Source: Pisaster brevispinus
Taxonomy: Eukaryota; Echinodermata; Asteroidea; Forcipulatida; Asteriidae
Assembly: GCA_023634235.1 (NCBI GenBank)
Contig: JAMKCF010000008.1
Location: 5,461,001 to 5,525,000 of the forward strand
Length of the DNA: 64,000 nucleotides
Direction: 5' to 3'
The notes under the pieces were generated by a model. That model searched no databases, had not been told where the DNA came from, and saw only the letters and a list, made by a program, of their open reading frames with translations. The translations under genes were made by a program, and so were the position numbers. Positions 1-12,990 of the stretch are shown here, in pieces. The stretch's first letter is position 1; every line of letters begins with the position of its first letter.

Positions 1-192
1 CAATACCTGGAACATCTGTCTTTATGTTTTATCGACGAAAAGTGTGCGTGAGAACTCACTGCGATATTATTAGACTTTCACAGCGTGGACTAGAATTGTA
101 GAAAGCCAAGCGTAAGTGGCAACTGTTCCAGTCAAACTAATTCACACGGTGTGTATAATCACGACTGTTTATAAGATGTGACTAAGGGTTCG

Positions 193-272
193 CTTTAATT
201 GGCAACGTGGCATCCTTCTCTGAATGCCAACTTTCGGTGAGAACCCCTGGTTCGAATCCCACCTTTGACTTG
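193..272 (+). repeat. tRNA-like SINE head (pol III A and B box-like motifs)
   Basis: TGGCAACGTGG at 200-210 resembles an A box, and GGTTCGAATCC at 249-259 matches the B-box consensus exactly. Their spacing is close to that in a tRNA. The putative T-stem does not pair, so this is not an intact tRNA. A tRNA-derived SINE head is the best reading. The T/C-rich sequence after it leads into the PLE/SINE-like tail at 359-505. Confidence 0.35.
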
Positions 273-358
273 AACCTTTCACGAATATTGCCTTCTTTCT
301 TTTTTCTTGCTCTCTTGATCTGACTACAATGGTTCCCTTATGGATTTCCCTCGCATCT

Positions 359-505
359 AAAACTTGAAGCGACACCGGCTCTTTTCAGAGCCAACACTCC
401 TCCCATAAGAGATGTACACACGGTTCTACCCGCAAGTTTACTATAGTTACTTCTTACTTTTCCACACCATGCAATACTTCAAACATCACTTAAAACTTGT
501 CAGTT
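359..505 (+). repeat. dispersed repeat tail with GGCTCT/AGAGCC hairpin, copy 1
   Basis: This segment aligns with 20638-20770. Both share a hairpin (GGCTCT, four-base loop, AGAGCC), then CAACACTCCT-like sequence, then a stretch around CAAGTTTAC and a block around CTTCAAACAT. This copy has an extra stretch of about 20 bases after the hairpin. Its sequence before the hairpin is degenerate relative to copy 2. The layout resembles ends of Penelope-like retroelements or SINEs that use them. The family name is inference. Confidence 0.6.
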
Positions 506-2465
506 TTCTTCGGTCTCCATCTTTCGTGCCCGCAGTGTTTCGTCGAAGTCCCCCCCCCCCCGCCCCCCGTCTAACCTTTACCGTGATCCATGAGGATAAG
601 TGGGCGAAATAAATCAATGGTTGTAATGAATAAATGCACATCATCGAGGCCGCTTTTCGAAAAATGCAAATGGTGGAAACGTAGCAGTGTCATTGTTTGA
701 TTAAAAAAAAAACAGGAACAAAATGTGACAACATTATTTGGTTTAGTGTGGAGGCGGGGGGGGGGTTAGAAGCTAGATCAGTGGACTAAATAAAGCTTGT
801 CAAAAGTGCAACGTTGTGGCTCCAGGAAAAGCAGAGGGTATTATAAAGGAAAAGAGGGTTGGGGATGTGAGGAAATATTGTCGGGTTGTGTGCCGTTGTG
901 TCAGCGCGGTGGGACCCACGGTCTTGTGGTATGACACCGCGCTGCTGGACCGGAAGGCGGACCTTGGCGGTGAGTGGTGGTATTATGCTCATCAATGAGA
1001 GTAAAATGTATACAATACGAGGAAACAAAGGGGCATAAAAAAAAACACAACAAGGCGGATTAAAACAGTGATCACACGGTGCGGTTTTGCAGTCTTTTGC
1101 ACACAACAACAAAAGAAGAATGAACTAAAAAATGCGAGAGAAAATTATTATGTGCGGGACCCGAACGCCGTCTGAATTATCTGAATTGAACTTGCGCTGA
1201 CCCCGACGACACTGCTGGAAAGAGGCTAGAAGTCTGTTTAGAAAACACTCTACATAGATAAGCTATCTATTTGGTCATGGTGTTTCAAACATTTCATTTT
1301 AGAAACCATGTTCGAATGCCAACTACAGAGCCAATTTCAGATAATGTGGTTGTCACTGCCATGTCCAACATTATGTGAAAAAATAGGTTTAAAATGAATA
1401 AACATATTAAATGAAATAGATTGGGGGGGGGGGGAGAAAAAAATTCAACAAAAAATCTTCTCAAATCGTTATGATGGTGATCACCTTAAAAAAAAATCAA
1501 ACATCAAACATAGATAAATTTCTATCAACTAGTGACTTCATCATAGACACTAAAGGGTGTTGTATAGCATTGCTGCGCTCGTGCGGGCCCTTCATGCCAT
1601 TTTCTCGCGTTATCACGAGGAAATAAACAAAAAATAAAAAAAAACACAAGGGGAAACGAAGTTGTCATTGTAAAGGTTGCAAAATACAGTTTGCAGAACT
1701 AAATTGGACCCAAACAAATTTTGTCTTGAAAGTGCACCCAGTAAGACGAGGAACACGTCTATTAGGAACTCACTTATCGTGAGCAAACAATCGTCAATCT
1801 CGTGTTTTGTCTTATTATAGAGACATAGTCGAGTTTCTTTTCCCGGTCAAAATTGATGATTTTTTTTCTTTTTTCACCACTGGCCAGCCTTCTTTTGATA
1901 TTTTGTCTTTGTCTATGTATACTGCATGGAATGTTGTGGTGAGGCTACTGTTACTAGTTTATTATTATAGGAATATTTTTGGGGCACTGATACAGACATC
2001 CTTGATAGAAAAGTCACGGCTAAAATGACGTGAATTTTGAGATTATTGCGTTTGATTATTTTTTGCAGTTTACGCAGACAGTATTCCAAATTATTACAAG
2101 AAATAACAACTTTTATCATGACCTGTGCAGATCAGTTCACATGCCGGTTCTACCCAAAAAAACGTGGACACATCTTCCACCAGGGAAGTTTCCATTTGTG
2201 CTGCTTGTAATACTTGGTCTTGAGTATTACGAATTGTAGAATAGACACAAACCCATTCCAGTCAAAGATGTATTATCCCTTTGTTAAATTCATGTGTTTT
2301 GCTGCAGAGAAGTGCGGAAAACAAAGTTGGTTAACCAAATATTAAAATGTGCACACACAAACAACTCCAATTGACATGGCTGTAGATGCACCGTGACTTT
2401 AATGTATCCCAGCCCTGCCCGAGCCACTTGGGATGCTGTGAGGGTGTGAGAATTAATGTCGTGTT

Positions 2466-2993
2466 GTGGAGGTAATAATCTACATTTATATGACTGAATT
2501 AATGAGAGTGGACAAAATCAAAACCTGCTTCAATTGGTTTGATGCACAGCGGGAATCCACTACTGTTGATCCAATTCATGTTGTGCAAACTGTTTGGCTG
2601 GGTGAATTTATAACTTTGCCCCGTCAAGGGATGTCTCTTGACGGTGTATACTCGCGCAGGTATAGGGTATGGTTCCCGGCGCGGGATGGGAAGTTGAGGC
2701 AACGGGAGAGAGTTTATGCCAGAAGACTGGGGGGAAGATCGAAGCAAATGAAACAGGGACTGGGGCGGTTAGGGAGGACAGATAAACAACAATTGAGATG
2801 TACGCTCCACTCTCTACGGGCAATCTCAACCAATTTGTTGAGGGAGGAGAGAGGCGTTGTTGCCCCACTCCCGTTACCCCGGTACCGTATGGTAATTCTT
2901 ACCCATAATGCCCTAGAGACCCTTCCTGTGATTTGTATGATTGAGGTGGAGAGAGCTTGGCATAAAGTGACAGAGGCTCAGCACACAGGGTGA
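2466..2993 (+). other. unrecognised 175-codon open frame, probably not a gene
   Basis: An ATG-to-stop frame of 175 codons lies in a locally GC-richer patch. It contains an Arg-rich middle (YARRLGGRSKQMKQGLGRL) but no domain, signal peptide or membrane segment that I recognise. Two minus-strand frames (82 and 86 codons) are open over the same DNA, which suggests composition rather than selection on one frame. A weakly repetitive CTTGACGG/CGTCAAGG inverted pair occurs near 2620-2645. It could also be a non-coding conserved block. Confidence 0.1.
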
Positions 2994-5764
2994 CTGTGAC
3001 TCATAGCGCCCTCAATGTTGGAAGGGGATAATGTTCGAGTAGATTCCACAGTAACGCAGATTGCTAATGTCTCAACGTGGATGTTTGGGACTAGATTTGC
3101 AACGTGGCTCGTCATTGACCAATGAGGTTAAATGTTAAACATTGCATTGAAACAAGTTGAACGATACCCCCTTCCCCCTTTTTAAACCACTTTACTTTTC
3201 ACTGAACTAGATTTGTTGAACGCACAACCAATCGTCTCGTCCCGTTTCAAATTGTGTTAACTTGTTTGCCACTACTCTTTCTACCTATACGAGAATGTGT
3301 GTCTAGCCTGGCCACGACAAGACAGGCATAACAAATAAACCAACAAAATATGATGACGTACCTATGCCCCATGCTGGCTGGACCCATGTTTTTTTCCACA
3401 CTGGCTTGTACTTTCTCTTGACTTCCGGACCGTATGGGAAGCCTCAAACATTTCTTTTTATTTCCTATTGCTGTACACAAAGTACAAAAGAAAATCACGC
3501 CTACATAATCAAGCCATAATAGTGTCCTCAACTCGACAGGATTTTGCACTTTGTCCAACGATGAAAAGGAAATCAGCCGAAAAAGCTGAACTTTATTTGA
3601 CCTGTTGTTGGTTGACTAGATGGAATGGTAGGCTTTCTGGTGATGGTGAAATGACAGCGATACCACACAGTCTAACGTTGTGAATACACAATTCACTGTA
3701 GTGTAAACAACACCTTTTTGTGTTCCATGCCTGGCAAATGAAATGGTTATTTTAAGGGCAGACAAAACTGAGCGAATTCCCCGCTCGAAGTGTATGGTTT
3801 AATAGATGAAACTTGCAACAGAGAAGAAAGAATATGGGCCTATATTTTTGTTTTACCCATACACCAATGTATGTTAAACATGGTGAGTGTTTTAAACTAG
3901 TACACTGCTTCAAACCAAGTGGGGCACGGACGTTTTCAAGTATACACTATAATGTGTGTCGAAGAACTTCCACACATATAGTTAGGGTAATTAGCCCCCA
4001 ACTGTGTTCCCATATCATATTTCATATTTGATATACCAAGAGTAGAGCAAATCAAAGGGTGAACATAGAGGATTATGGACACAAAAAAAACATACAAATT
4101 TGCCCCATGACACCCAGCAAACCAAACACAGACACAATCTCCATGCATGTGGAATAGCACACCTTCCCAGGTGAAATACATGGGGTGCAGACATTCCGAA
4201 CCTAGTTCAAACATGTTATGTCACTCAACCAATGGCAATGAAGGACTACCTAGCTGAAAGTCACGTGGGACCATGTGAAAGGTGTAATAAACTTTAAAAA
4301 AAAAAAATAACATGACTATTCATTTTTGTGTGGAAGTTTGTCCACACAGTTGTGCCCCGGAGGGTTTTAACACTGGGAGTTAAACAAGACACAGTAATCC
4401 CATGATTTTAAAAGGCTTCATTAAAATGTCAAATTATGCAGAGGGTGAATCCAGAGGTGTTGCAGAAAGGGAAGGCATAGAACTACAAATGGATATAAAG
4501 ATATACGTGTGCCTATTCGTACCATGAAGACAAGCCCATTCCCGATACCCTAGTTCTTTAAAGTTCAATCTCAATGTTTGTTTCCCTTCTTTTTTGTTTT
4601 CCCCGCAAAGTGAAAGTTGGTCTTCTCACTCAGTTCCAGCTCATAGAACCGCGCTGTTCACAGGGAGTTGTCCGATGGAACAATATGAGTATCGGTTTTG
4701 TAATGGAATCTTTCATCAGACCAATACGTGGCAAAGTCTTTCCCTCGCTTCGTCTCTTTCCCCTTTTCTGTATGAAAATGATATCTCTCCCTTGTTCTTT
4801 GAAAGAAGAAGAAGAAAGACAAAAAAGAGTATATATCAGAGCCCCAGCCCTGAGACCAACAACTGAATAACCACGTGAGGATCTGTTAATAATGGATACG
4901 CTTTGCCATCAGATGTGAAGAATGTGAGTAAACAGAGGAGCTCTGATATTAGTCCGATCCTTCCTATTCTAAAATAAAAATAATAATAAAAAAACCTCCC
5001 GAGTCCCGCCCATATATCCGTTCTGTAGACCCTCTCCCCCATCTCAGCTTCTCACTCCCTCTCATAGTATACTGACTTTGCATGCGGGGGGCAGCTTTGT
5101 CAGTCTATTCTTTAATGGCCGTTAATAATGTCTGTTCAATTCTGGGCCATTATCTCTGCCATGATGCTTCAGAACTCTTTGATATGATGAGGGATATTGA
5201 TGACAGAACAATAGCTACGGACAATGCCTGTCATTCATGCTTCATTGACGGGGTTTTCTATTAATTTCGGGAGAGTGACAATGCTCCCACCAGCCAGCCA
5301 CCACTCAGTCGAAATCCCTCCTACATATATAAATGTATATATATAATATTGTATATTACAAAGCGATCCCCGGCTGTATGTCCGTCGAGTCTCCCGACTC
5401 GTCATCCGAAGATGATGCAGCATCAAAGATACCAACAAAGGCTCGTTTTACGATTCTCTACACAGACCCCCGTGAAAGGAACCCCTCGTCAGATAACTGA
5501 TTCAAACCGGATATCCCGCCACGTGTATTTTGAATGTAAAAATCATTGTGCAGGGTCGGTGTATAGCCGCCCGTTCAATTCAAGAGCAGCGCACTCCCGT
5601 GCACCAGACCCCCCAACAAAGGGAGCCATGAACATCTATAGCTGAAAAGTCCCCGCACGTCACCGGACAGTCAATAAACCAAGTCCACAAAATGTTAGTT
5701 TCTGAATATAGACTACTGAAAAGCTGATTACCGGTACCATAAGCTTCCATTTCTCATCTTTCCT

Positions 5765-5768
<4 letters not shown>
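2994..5768. other. gene-free stretch
   Basis: No gene, tandem array or recognisable repeat family. It holds A-rich tracts at 4086-4093 and 4294-4308 and an AT-rich patch near 5325-5350. Frames up to about 100 codons occur in several overlapping phases at 4574-4870 and 5349-5645 without domain features or convincing splice-bounded structure. Confidence 0.55.

Positions 5769-5811
<43 letters not shown>
5769..5811. repeat. (CT)n microsatellite
   Basis: An uninterrupted CT dinucleotide run of about 43 bases sits in pyrimidine-rich sequence. A run of 12 G follows at 5880-5891. Confidence 0.97.
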
Positions 5812-5815
<4 letters not shown>

Positions 5816-5891
5816 CCTGTTCAATTAAAACGAATAGGGTATTATATGCCAGTTCAAGGCTAACGGAGGTTTATGTATAGGGGGGGGGGGG

Positions 5892-7193
5892 TGGGGGAAA
5901 AAGATAGAAAAAAATGCGCCATACGCTTTATAGAGCGATTATACATTTATATGATATTATGTATGTATATGGGGCGACTTCAAAATGACTATTGTGTTCC
6001 CTTGAAAGCAACTTTTTAAAAAGCCACGCGATACGGGGATATGCAAACAATGCGTGGCTTTGACACTGAGCATTTGTAGATGTGAGTGACAGACAGCGAA
6101 TATGATGGTATATTATAACGGGGGATGTACGGGAGAGTGGTTTTTTGGTGTGGTTGAGGAAGAGCGGACGGCCAGTATGCGCGTGACTTTAGAGCAAAAT
6201 GAGAAACTTGCAAAGCTAAATTTAGATCTGACAGTTCTGAATTGTCATGGAGAGGAGGGGTGGGAGGGGCAGTTTTGACATACTGGTGCCTAAAATAGAG
6301 AGATGTATGTGGTTTGCACCTGGATGGGTCAAGTTCATAACTAATACTGTGGCCTAATAAAATTGGTTTGCTATGGATTTGTATTTGTCATCATTAGTCA
6401 TAATGTTTCTATGGCTGGTAAAAAAAAAACCACCCCAAAACAAACAAAACAAAAACAGCTTTTAGGTAAACACACAAGACAGCTTTGAAATACTACGCCA
6501 AAGAAGGGGATTTTGCGGGGAAGTACGAACTGTTACTTGGCATACCACCACCGCAGCAGCAACTTGACCAGTTTAACTACCGTATTTCTAAATAATTCAC
6601 CAGAGAGTGTACAGGCAAACAAAACAGCTTCTACATTCCACGAAAAAACCATTTACATTCTTCCTGTCCTCGTTTGGGAGTAAAAATGAACCATACACGT
6701 ATAGCAATGGCGTGCCTATAGCCCTCGTTATAGTCACTATCTCGTGGATACAAACAGGTCAACACGAAAAGTTTCATCGACACTTTGCCGATGGTCTGAT
6801 TCACCTTCAGACACGAATGCGCTCAGCGTTTTGTGTACAACCTTTGCTTTGGATGGTGAACTTATGCTCGTCAAGTTTGATTCCATCGAGTTCAGACAGA
6901 AAATGGCCATAATAGAAGAATTTGCAGCACGACGTGTCTTCGATTTCGACGGTGAAATCTCGATTAAAAAAAACCACGCTGATTTGCTGGAAATGTGTTC
7001 CTCCAATAACCAACACTAGCAAACCGATCTTGCCGTGTTAGATCATCACAAAACTCCGTACAAATGTGGTTTTCCCCCCTCAATTATTTCTCTTTGGGAG
7101 CCATTGGTGATGGACACCCATTATATACAGTATATACTGTACGCAATACACGTGCACAGTAAGCGCCAAACCGAGTGCCCCAGCAACGCGCGC

Positions 7194-7195
<2 letters not shown>
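5892..7195. other. gene-free stretch containing a multi-frame open block
   Basis: No recognisable gene. Between 6737 and 7022 one plus-strand and two minus-strand frames of 71-91 codons are open together (see findings). A perfect 16-bp palindrome, TACAGTATATACTGTA, lies at 7126-7141, but it is AT-rich and could be chance. Confidence 0.5.
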
Positions 7196-7224
<29 letters not shown>

Positions 7225-7250
7225 CGAAAAAAAAGAAAGAAAGAAAAAAC
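7196..7250. repeat. poly(A) / A-rich tract
   Basis: There are 29 consecutive A residues, then A-rich sequence with sparse G and C up to about 7250. Lys-rich or Phe-rich frames across it are artefacts of the tract. It could be the tail of a retroposed sequence, but no recognisable body or target-site duplication is seen. Confidence 0.9.
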
Positions 7251-8618
7251 CCCCTGGAATACTATAGCATAACATACCCTCATATTGTGGTAAAAACCGC
7301 GACTGAACAGGCACTTGGGCCGTCACTGAGTCATCGTGGCGAAATTCAAGACTCGCACTTTTGCCGATGAACGACAGATATTAGTGGCAAAAAGGAACTG
7401 GTACCGCTACAATTCACGAAAAATACAAATCACCGACCGCTAGAATGAATTTGAAAAACCCTGAAGAAGGGCTTTTTAGTGACCGGGTCGAGGCATTGTT
7501 GTTCTAGGTACAATCGGGATGGTAGGCTGGCCCCGTTCTCTATAATGAACAATTCAGAATGGTCGTTTACTTGAAGAAAGAAAAAAAACCACGAAAATAG
7601 CATAAATGCGGCATGCAGTGAATTTCAATTTAATAACTGCGACTTGTAAATTAAAAAGAGTTATCTTTGCAGCTGCAGCTAGAATGGCCGATATGCTTTT
7701 CAAAGTATTGTCTTTGGTACCTGCAACAATACATAACATGTGAAAAAGGGGGGAAATAAGCCATTGAGGACCCATGCCTCGAAATTAAAGAGAGGGTACG
7801 GTATATTCCGCGGCTTATGACGACAAATTCAAAACTGTGTGAAATGATTTGTTTTCCGCTTTTATCCTTTGCGGGGAAGTTTCTCGCTTTCTACTACTGT
7901 TGAATTTGAATTTATTTATAGGCTAGTATTTTTCTTTATTTTACTTGGTTATTTTATTTTGATTAATTGATTAATTGATTGGTTGATTTTGATTTTACTT
8001 CGTTTTATTGTATAGATTGGGTGGTTTATTAATTGTATTTTGTTGTATTTATTGTTTTAGTACTGTTGTTATTATTAGGGGCGCTTATTAAATAAGCTCA
8101 AACTATAAACATACGATTTTGGTTTCTTGTAACACCGTGATTAGACCTACCATCCATTTTTTTTTACAACGACCAGGATCTTTACAAATATATATAGATA
8201 TGTTACCGAAATTAATATGCTAGAAATAATTTCTATTGCTCAGTTAAAATGACAATATTGGACAGCTGGCATTGTCCTGATCATCGCAGCGTTTATCAAA
8301 CACATTAAACTCAAGGCTAGGCGGGTACCAGGGCTTTTCCCCCTTCTTTTTTTTTGGGGGGGGGGTCTGTTCTCACCTGAGTAAGGTGTCCTAAATCTCG
8401 TTGGTGGTTTACTTGCCCCACTTATAAAAGAATACAAACAATCGTTTGGTTATTGACTTGACATTCCTGGTCCCTTTTGATATTTCATCAGTTCTTGCAT
8501 GTGATTTATTGACGCAGTGTACCAGTACCAATCGTCAAGAGAAACCTTGCCCGAGAGACTGCGAACGTGCATGCTAAGACCCCGTAGTTGCCCGATTGGG
8601 ACATGCACGAAACCCTGG

Positions 8619-8700
8619 GGAAAACAAACAAGCAAACAATAGCAACAAGACAACAACATCAACAACAAAACAACAACAACAACAACAACAGCAATATCAG
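8619..8700. repeat. CAA-rich microsatellite
   Basis: Imperfect CAA/AAC trinucleotide repeats run across about 80 bases. The Gln/Asn-rich frame here is a by-product of the repeat. Confidence 0.9.
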
Positions 8701-9278
8701 CCTGCAACAAAACCTTTTTTTTTTTACTAAACCGTTACAAAACCAAATTAGATTGCTAATTCACAGGTTAGTTGTATATACGCTAGGTTTATCGGAAAAT
8801 GGGATTGTTGGACTGAGTTCAGACCTCTAAAAAATAAAAATAAATAAATAAAGTAAAACATAATCCATGCCCTCCCTTTGAGGTGTTTTTGTACACAGCT
8901 CAATAAAACAGTCATTTTTCATGGCAGTTATATTTTACAGCCGTTGATTTACAATTAGTGTAGCTATCCATATGGGCCTGATTTGAAGAAGAAAAATAAA
9001 TACATAAAAAAATCAAAAACCGTATTGAATCGAATATCAAAGGTAAAACAACATCCATTTTGATTAAAGCAAAAATGCACGAAGTTATATTTTGACAACA
9101 CAAAATGGTTGATTTGGACAATTTCTGGGAAGTCAAAGAATAATGCAATCTTAAAGTCTCGAATGCAATACAAAACAATTGCTATGGAAATATATGGTAT
9201 TGACAATAATTACAACAAACTGATTGTACACTAAGTCACGTTAAAAAAATGAAAGAAATATTTTGTCACGGTAAGCTT

Positions 9279-9322
9279 GTATTGGTCCACCTGTATAACT
9301 TGATCAAGTTACAGCCAATACA
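9279..9322. repeat. imperfect 44-bp palindrome around TAACTTGATCAAGTTA
   Basis: The perfect 16-bp core TAACTTGATCAAGTTA lies at 9296-9311. It is flanked by CTG/CAG and further out by TGTATTGG on the left and its reverse complement CCAATACA on the right. The arms are interrupted asymmetrically. It is likely the remnant of a small inverted-repeat element or a cruciform-capable site; function unknown. Confidence 0.7.
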
Positions 9323-10018
9323 CGCACCTGATACTTAGTTTCTTAAATGGTCCTATACGATTTACAACAATGACTTCATATCAAACGATTTATCACCACT
9401 ACAGTTGATATCAAAATATCATTTTGTCCCATATTGTTATTTTTGTTATTGCTGTTATATATAAAAGCAATTGTGTACAATAGCCACATCAGAAAATGAC
9501 CAATGCGGTCATCTGGTAGGCCAATCAACTGGTACACTGCTGTTCAGAGTAGAAAAGTAAAGTTCCTAGGTAGTATACCATGCATGTGCAGACAGAATAC
9601 AAATTGATTAACTGTGCGGAGGTTAACTGTACAAGAAATACATGAAATACAAGAATTGTGTAATATAAGCGCACATGAACTCAAATACACATGACAAACC
9701 GATTCACGGCTGGTTTTGCTGAGTGGGTTTTGATTCAAGATCGTTCCTTTCTTCATAATAATCCAAGCCATACAAATAAGTTGCGGTGGAGCAGGGGGGG
9801 GGGGGTAAGAAGTCCTCCACGGTATCTTTAAAAGCATCCCTTACTATTAGATCTAGCCTCCTCAACACCGTCTCAATTCTCATCGCAGGAGGTCTTCATT
9901 TCAAAATTGCAGCAACCTTGTTTAAAAACAAATACGCCGCTTAATTTCAGTCCGATCAGGCTCAAGACGTAAAAAGAGGAGCGATGGCGTAGAAAAATAA
10001 TAATATAAGTATATACGG

Positions 10019-10022
<4 letters not shown>

Positions 10023-10056
<34 letters not shown>
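10023..10056. repeat. poly(T) tract, 34 bases
   Basis: Uninterrupted T run. The Lys-rich minus-strand frame that crosses it is an artefact. Confidence 0.97.
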
Positions 10057-10059
<3 letters not shown>

Positions 10060-11000
10060 CGATCGAGCTTGCTAGCGCCCCATTCAGAAATGGCCGGCGG
10101 CAAAAGCTCACTACAAAATGGGCCGGCATAAACCTCTCAAGTGATGGGCATGATAGCGTGCTATCTCTTGTCTGGCAGAATGCCGTGTTGCGATAATGTA
10201 TTAAGAAGGAGAGCTGCAAACCCGTCCCACCACTCCCCCAGTAAAACCCCATGGTACATATGTGTTTATCAAGCAAGCCCATCTTATAAATACAACGTTT
10301 CACACTGCAAGGTATTCAGGCGAAATTATTGTCATGAGATCGCAAGCGTTTATCAGAGAGAGAGAGAGAAAAAAAATCATAATTTTTTTTGTATACATCC
10401 GGTGCATTTTACGGAATAGTACGCAAACGGCTAACCCCTTTCCATATCCTTTCCTTTTTTTTTAAACAATACTTTTTGTTGTTTTGTAAGAAATTAATGT
10501 GCTAAAACAACAATTTCTCGAGATCTGTATAGTAACAAATAAGAAAAAAACCACCGAAATCCAAGAAAACGCTAAACACCCTAAACATACAACATGTTGC
10601 GTCAAATGCTTCCAACGAAGTGGAACCTAATATTTATTCATCAAAAATAGTGTCATTTTTGCAACAAAATCAACTAACTGATACACAAAAAAGAAGACAA
10701 TACTTCCAAGTGTCAATTATTTGTATGTGAAGCTTACCCGATTTCTAATTTTTTTTTATTTAATGTTATTAATCGCATTATCATTAGCATTTCTGGTTTA
10801 TATGTGGAAGGTGAACAAGCTACAGAGGTTTTAAAAACAACACCATCTGCTACACCCAGGATCAATACACGTCAAAATGGCAACAACCGAATTCCTGGCT
10901 CAGCATTGTTACACTTACTGAAGGTCATTGTAATATGGAACAATATTCTCGCATTATGCCACATTGAATCGAATAATGTAAGCCCTACAAAACGAAAATA

Positions 11001-11040
11001 AACAACAACAACAACAACAATAACAACAATAACAACAAAA
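11001..11040. repeat. (AAC)n/(AAT) microsatellite
   Basis: AAC trinucleotides with AAT interruptions, about 40 bases. Confidence 0.93.
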
Positions 11041-12469
11041 CTCATGTTTCATAAACAAAATAAAATAATAATTATCAACAGGAAATGATGGGGAAGGTCA
11101 CGGGGTTTGAATCCCCATTTACACCGTTTGGGTAATTTTTTACAAAGTAATAATATTTTGAACTTTGTTGGATTTGTAATTAAACATTCACCTTGCTGTG
11201 TACACAAAGAATGGTTCTTATTAAAAACGGTAAATATAATGGCAACCCCGTTCAAATGCTGCTTGAAAGTCATGACATGTGAATTTGGGTTCAACTGGGA
11301 ATCACCGTTCCACATTACAGCAGAAACATTATTGATGTCAAGCTTAATATGTAGTAATGCTGTTAGCTTAATTTATTAATACTGTAATAATGTAGTCATA
11401 TCAACAGCGTGTAAAATCTCAACTGTAAAGGAAGTTTTTGTTCGTCCTTTTTTCCCCCCATTGATCGTTGTTTTTCTATGAGTAGTTTTGATCACAATCA
11501 CCGACCATCTTCTGATGGGCAAAAAAGGACACCAAAAAACACACACACAAAGGAATGGTAAACCAAATTCCCTCTCATTTATCAATTTATGTTCGTTTTA
11601 AGAAACACAGTTTTGAAATACACCCGCAAAAATCTATTTAGGATTCGCTCTGGTTTTCTTCACATTGTCTTCACATTATCGAACATGGACACGTAAATTA
11701 AGATCTCCCTCTTTTCGTACTATGTTTGGTTTCAAGATGATTGACTGCATTTCAGACAAATATTTTAAAGGGCAATTTTATCCCCGTGTCGACTTTAAAT
11801 ACCATTATAAACTCTGCTGATGGAATATCACCAAGTTACTTATTCGACGCTCGCCCGTAACTAACCCAGATCAGTAAGGATTTCTGACAGCAGTGGGCAC
11901 CATTTATTTAAATTTTAAATGATCACAGTGCAACAAAAAGGAACACATACCCCTACCCCCTTTTGTTTGAACACATACCACCGCTTTAACGTAATGTAAT
12001 AAAGAAATACAATTTGAAAGAAGCGGTTGGTGTCCCATTCTCTTCTTGTTGTCATGATGCTAATTGATGGACAGGTAACAATCAGAATCAACATTATGGT
12101 CTCGGTCGAATTGCTGCCAATCAAAATCAAGGCAAGAATGGGAGCGGGGCAAGATGACAATATACATTAAAGACAATAATACAATGAAAAATAAGACCGA
12201 GACAAAATGATACCCGCCTGATTCACCCAAATTCGTTACGGACAATTGGTCTTTATGCACGGCACTCGGGTGCGACCTGAAACTGACATCAACAGCGGCT
12301 AAATGGTGTTGCCCCCAGTGCAATAGCCATTGCTATTAATGACATGCAGATTTAATTATTATACGCATCCTTCACCAGTTACAGACTAGCGTTTACCCCC
12401 CTTAATGGAATGATCGGCCTAAAAATATATATATATACAAAAAACCTTAGTTTTGAATAAACATGAGTC

Positions 12470-12990
12470 TTGCACGTGACCTTCATTGAGTCATTTTATG
12501 CAAATAAGGCGATTATTCAGCTTAGCCGTTTAGGAAGTAGACCTCAGTGAATACAATTTAATAACAATGTCTGCTTAATAATCACGTCGCATTTTCATAG
12601 ATGGAAACGAAATTCTTTGCATAAAAAATTAAAAACAGTAAAATCCTCTAATAGTAAACTTATATTGATCGGAACACAAACATATTGTGCTTAAAGATTT
12701 AATAGCAACTAATGATCCCGGCTTCAAGAATAACAGGCATGCCTCAGCAAATAGCGTCAGCAAAGTACGTGGTTTGTTTTAGATGCAAGGCGTTTTCATA
12801 ATGTCGTCGCCCTACGTGAAGCAAGCGTATTCCCTAAATGTTCTTATAGTTGCATTAATTACACCGTACATGCCTATGTAATGGTTAATTATACGTTCCC
12901 TGTGCTCTATCTCACGCTTATATGGTCACATTCACTCGCCAAATCTTTGCCAATCTTTGCGGGGGGAGGTTTTATACTTTGGCTGGTAAT
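12470..12990. promoter_or_regulatory. candidate non-coding regulatory block with octamer and MARE-like motifs
   Basis: About 500 bases free of simple repeats. It carries the POU octamer ATGCAAAT at 12498-12505 and TTTGCATA near 12617. Two TCAGCA half-sites (12744-12749 and 12757-12762), in the contexts GCCTCAGCA and GCGTCAGCA, resemble MAF/MARE half-sites. AACAAT Sox-like and TTAATTA homeodomain-like strings also occur. All frames are short, so it is not an exon. Calling it an enhancer is inference from motif content only. Confidence 0.25.

Larger units (their letters stand above)
1..2465. other. gene-free stretch with a SINE/PLE-like repeat at its left end
   Basis: No recognisable gene. It holds the PLE/SINE-like repeat listed separately, a C run at 550-568, G runs at 756-765 and 1423-1434, and A-rich tracts. 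Open frames here are short (60-108 codons), overlap each other on both strands and show no recognisable domain. Near 1313 there is a weak pol III B-box-like string (GTTCGAATGCC) with no tRNA fold around it. Confidence 0.6.
7251..12469. other. gene-free stretch with simple repeats and a palindrome
   Basis: No recognisable gene. Contents: G runs at 8356-8365 and 9794-9805, CAA-rich and AAC repeats, a poly(T) tract, short AG repeats near 10350, tandem TTGATTAA-like sequence at 7958-7984, and the imperfect palindrome at 9279-9322. A 16-base match (TTGTACACAGCTCAAT) at about 8889-8904 is shared with the dispersed repeat at 34790 and 60234 and may be a remnant. A B-box-like GGGTTTGAATCCC near 11108 has no tRNA fold. 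Confidence 0.55.

Noticed and set aside
249..259. Perfect B box, possible tRNA gene
   Set aside because: The T-stem and acceptor stem do not pair, so it is recorded as SINE-like instead.
7035..7370. Lys-rich frame across the poly(A) tract
   Set aside because: The lysines are translated poly(A). Opposite-strand frames are equally open as Phe runs.
7958..7984. Repeated TAATTGATTA as a homeodomain cluster
   Set aside because: It is a short tandem TTGATTAA repeat in AT-rich DNA, so the motif count is not independent evidence.
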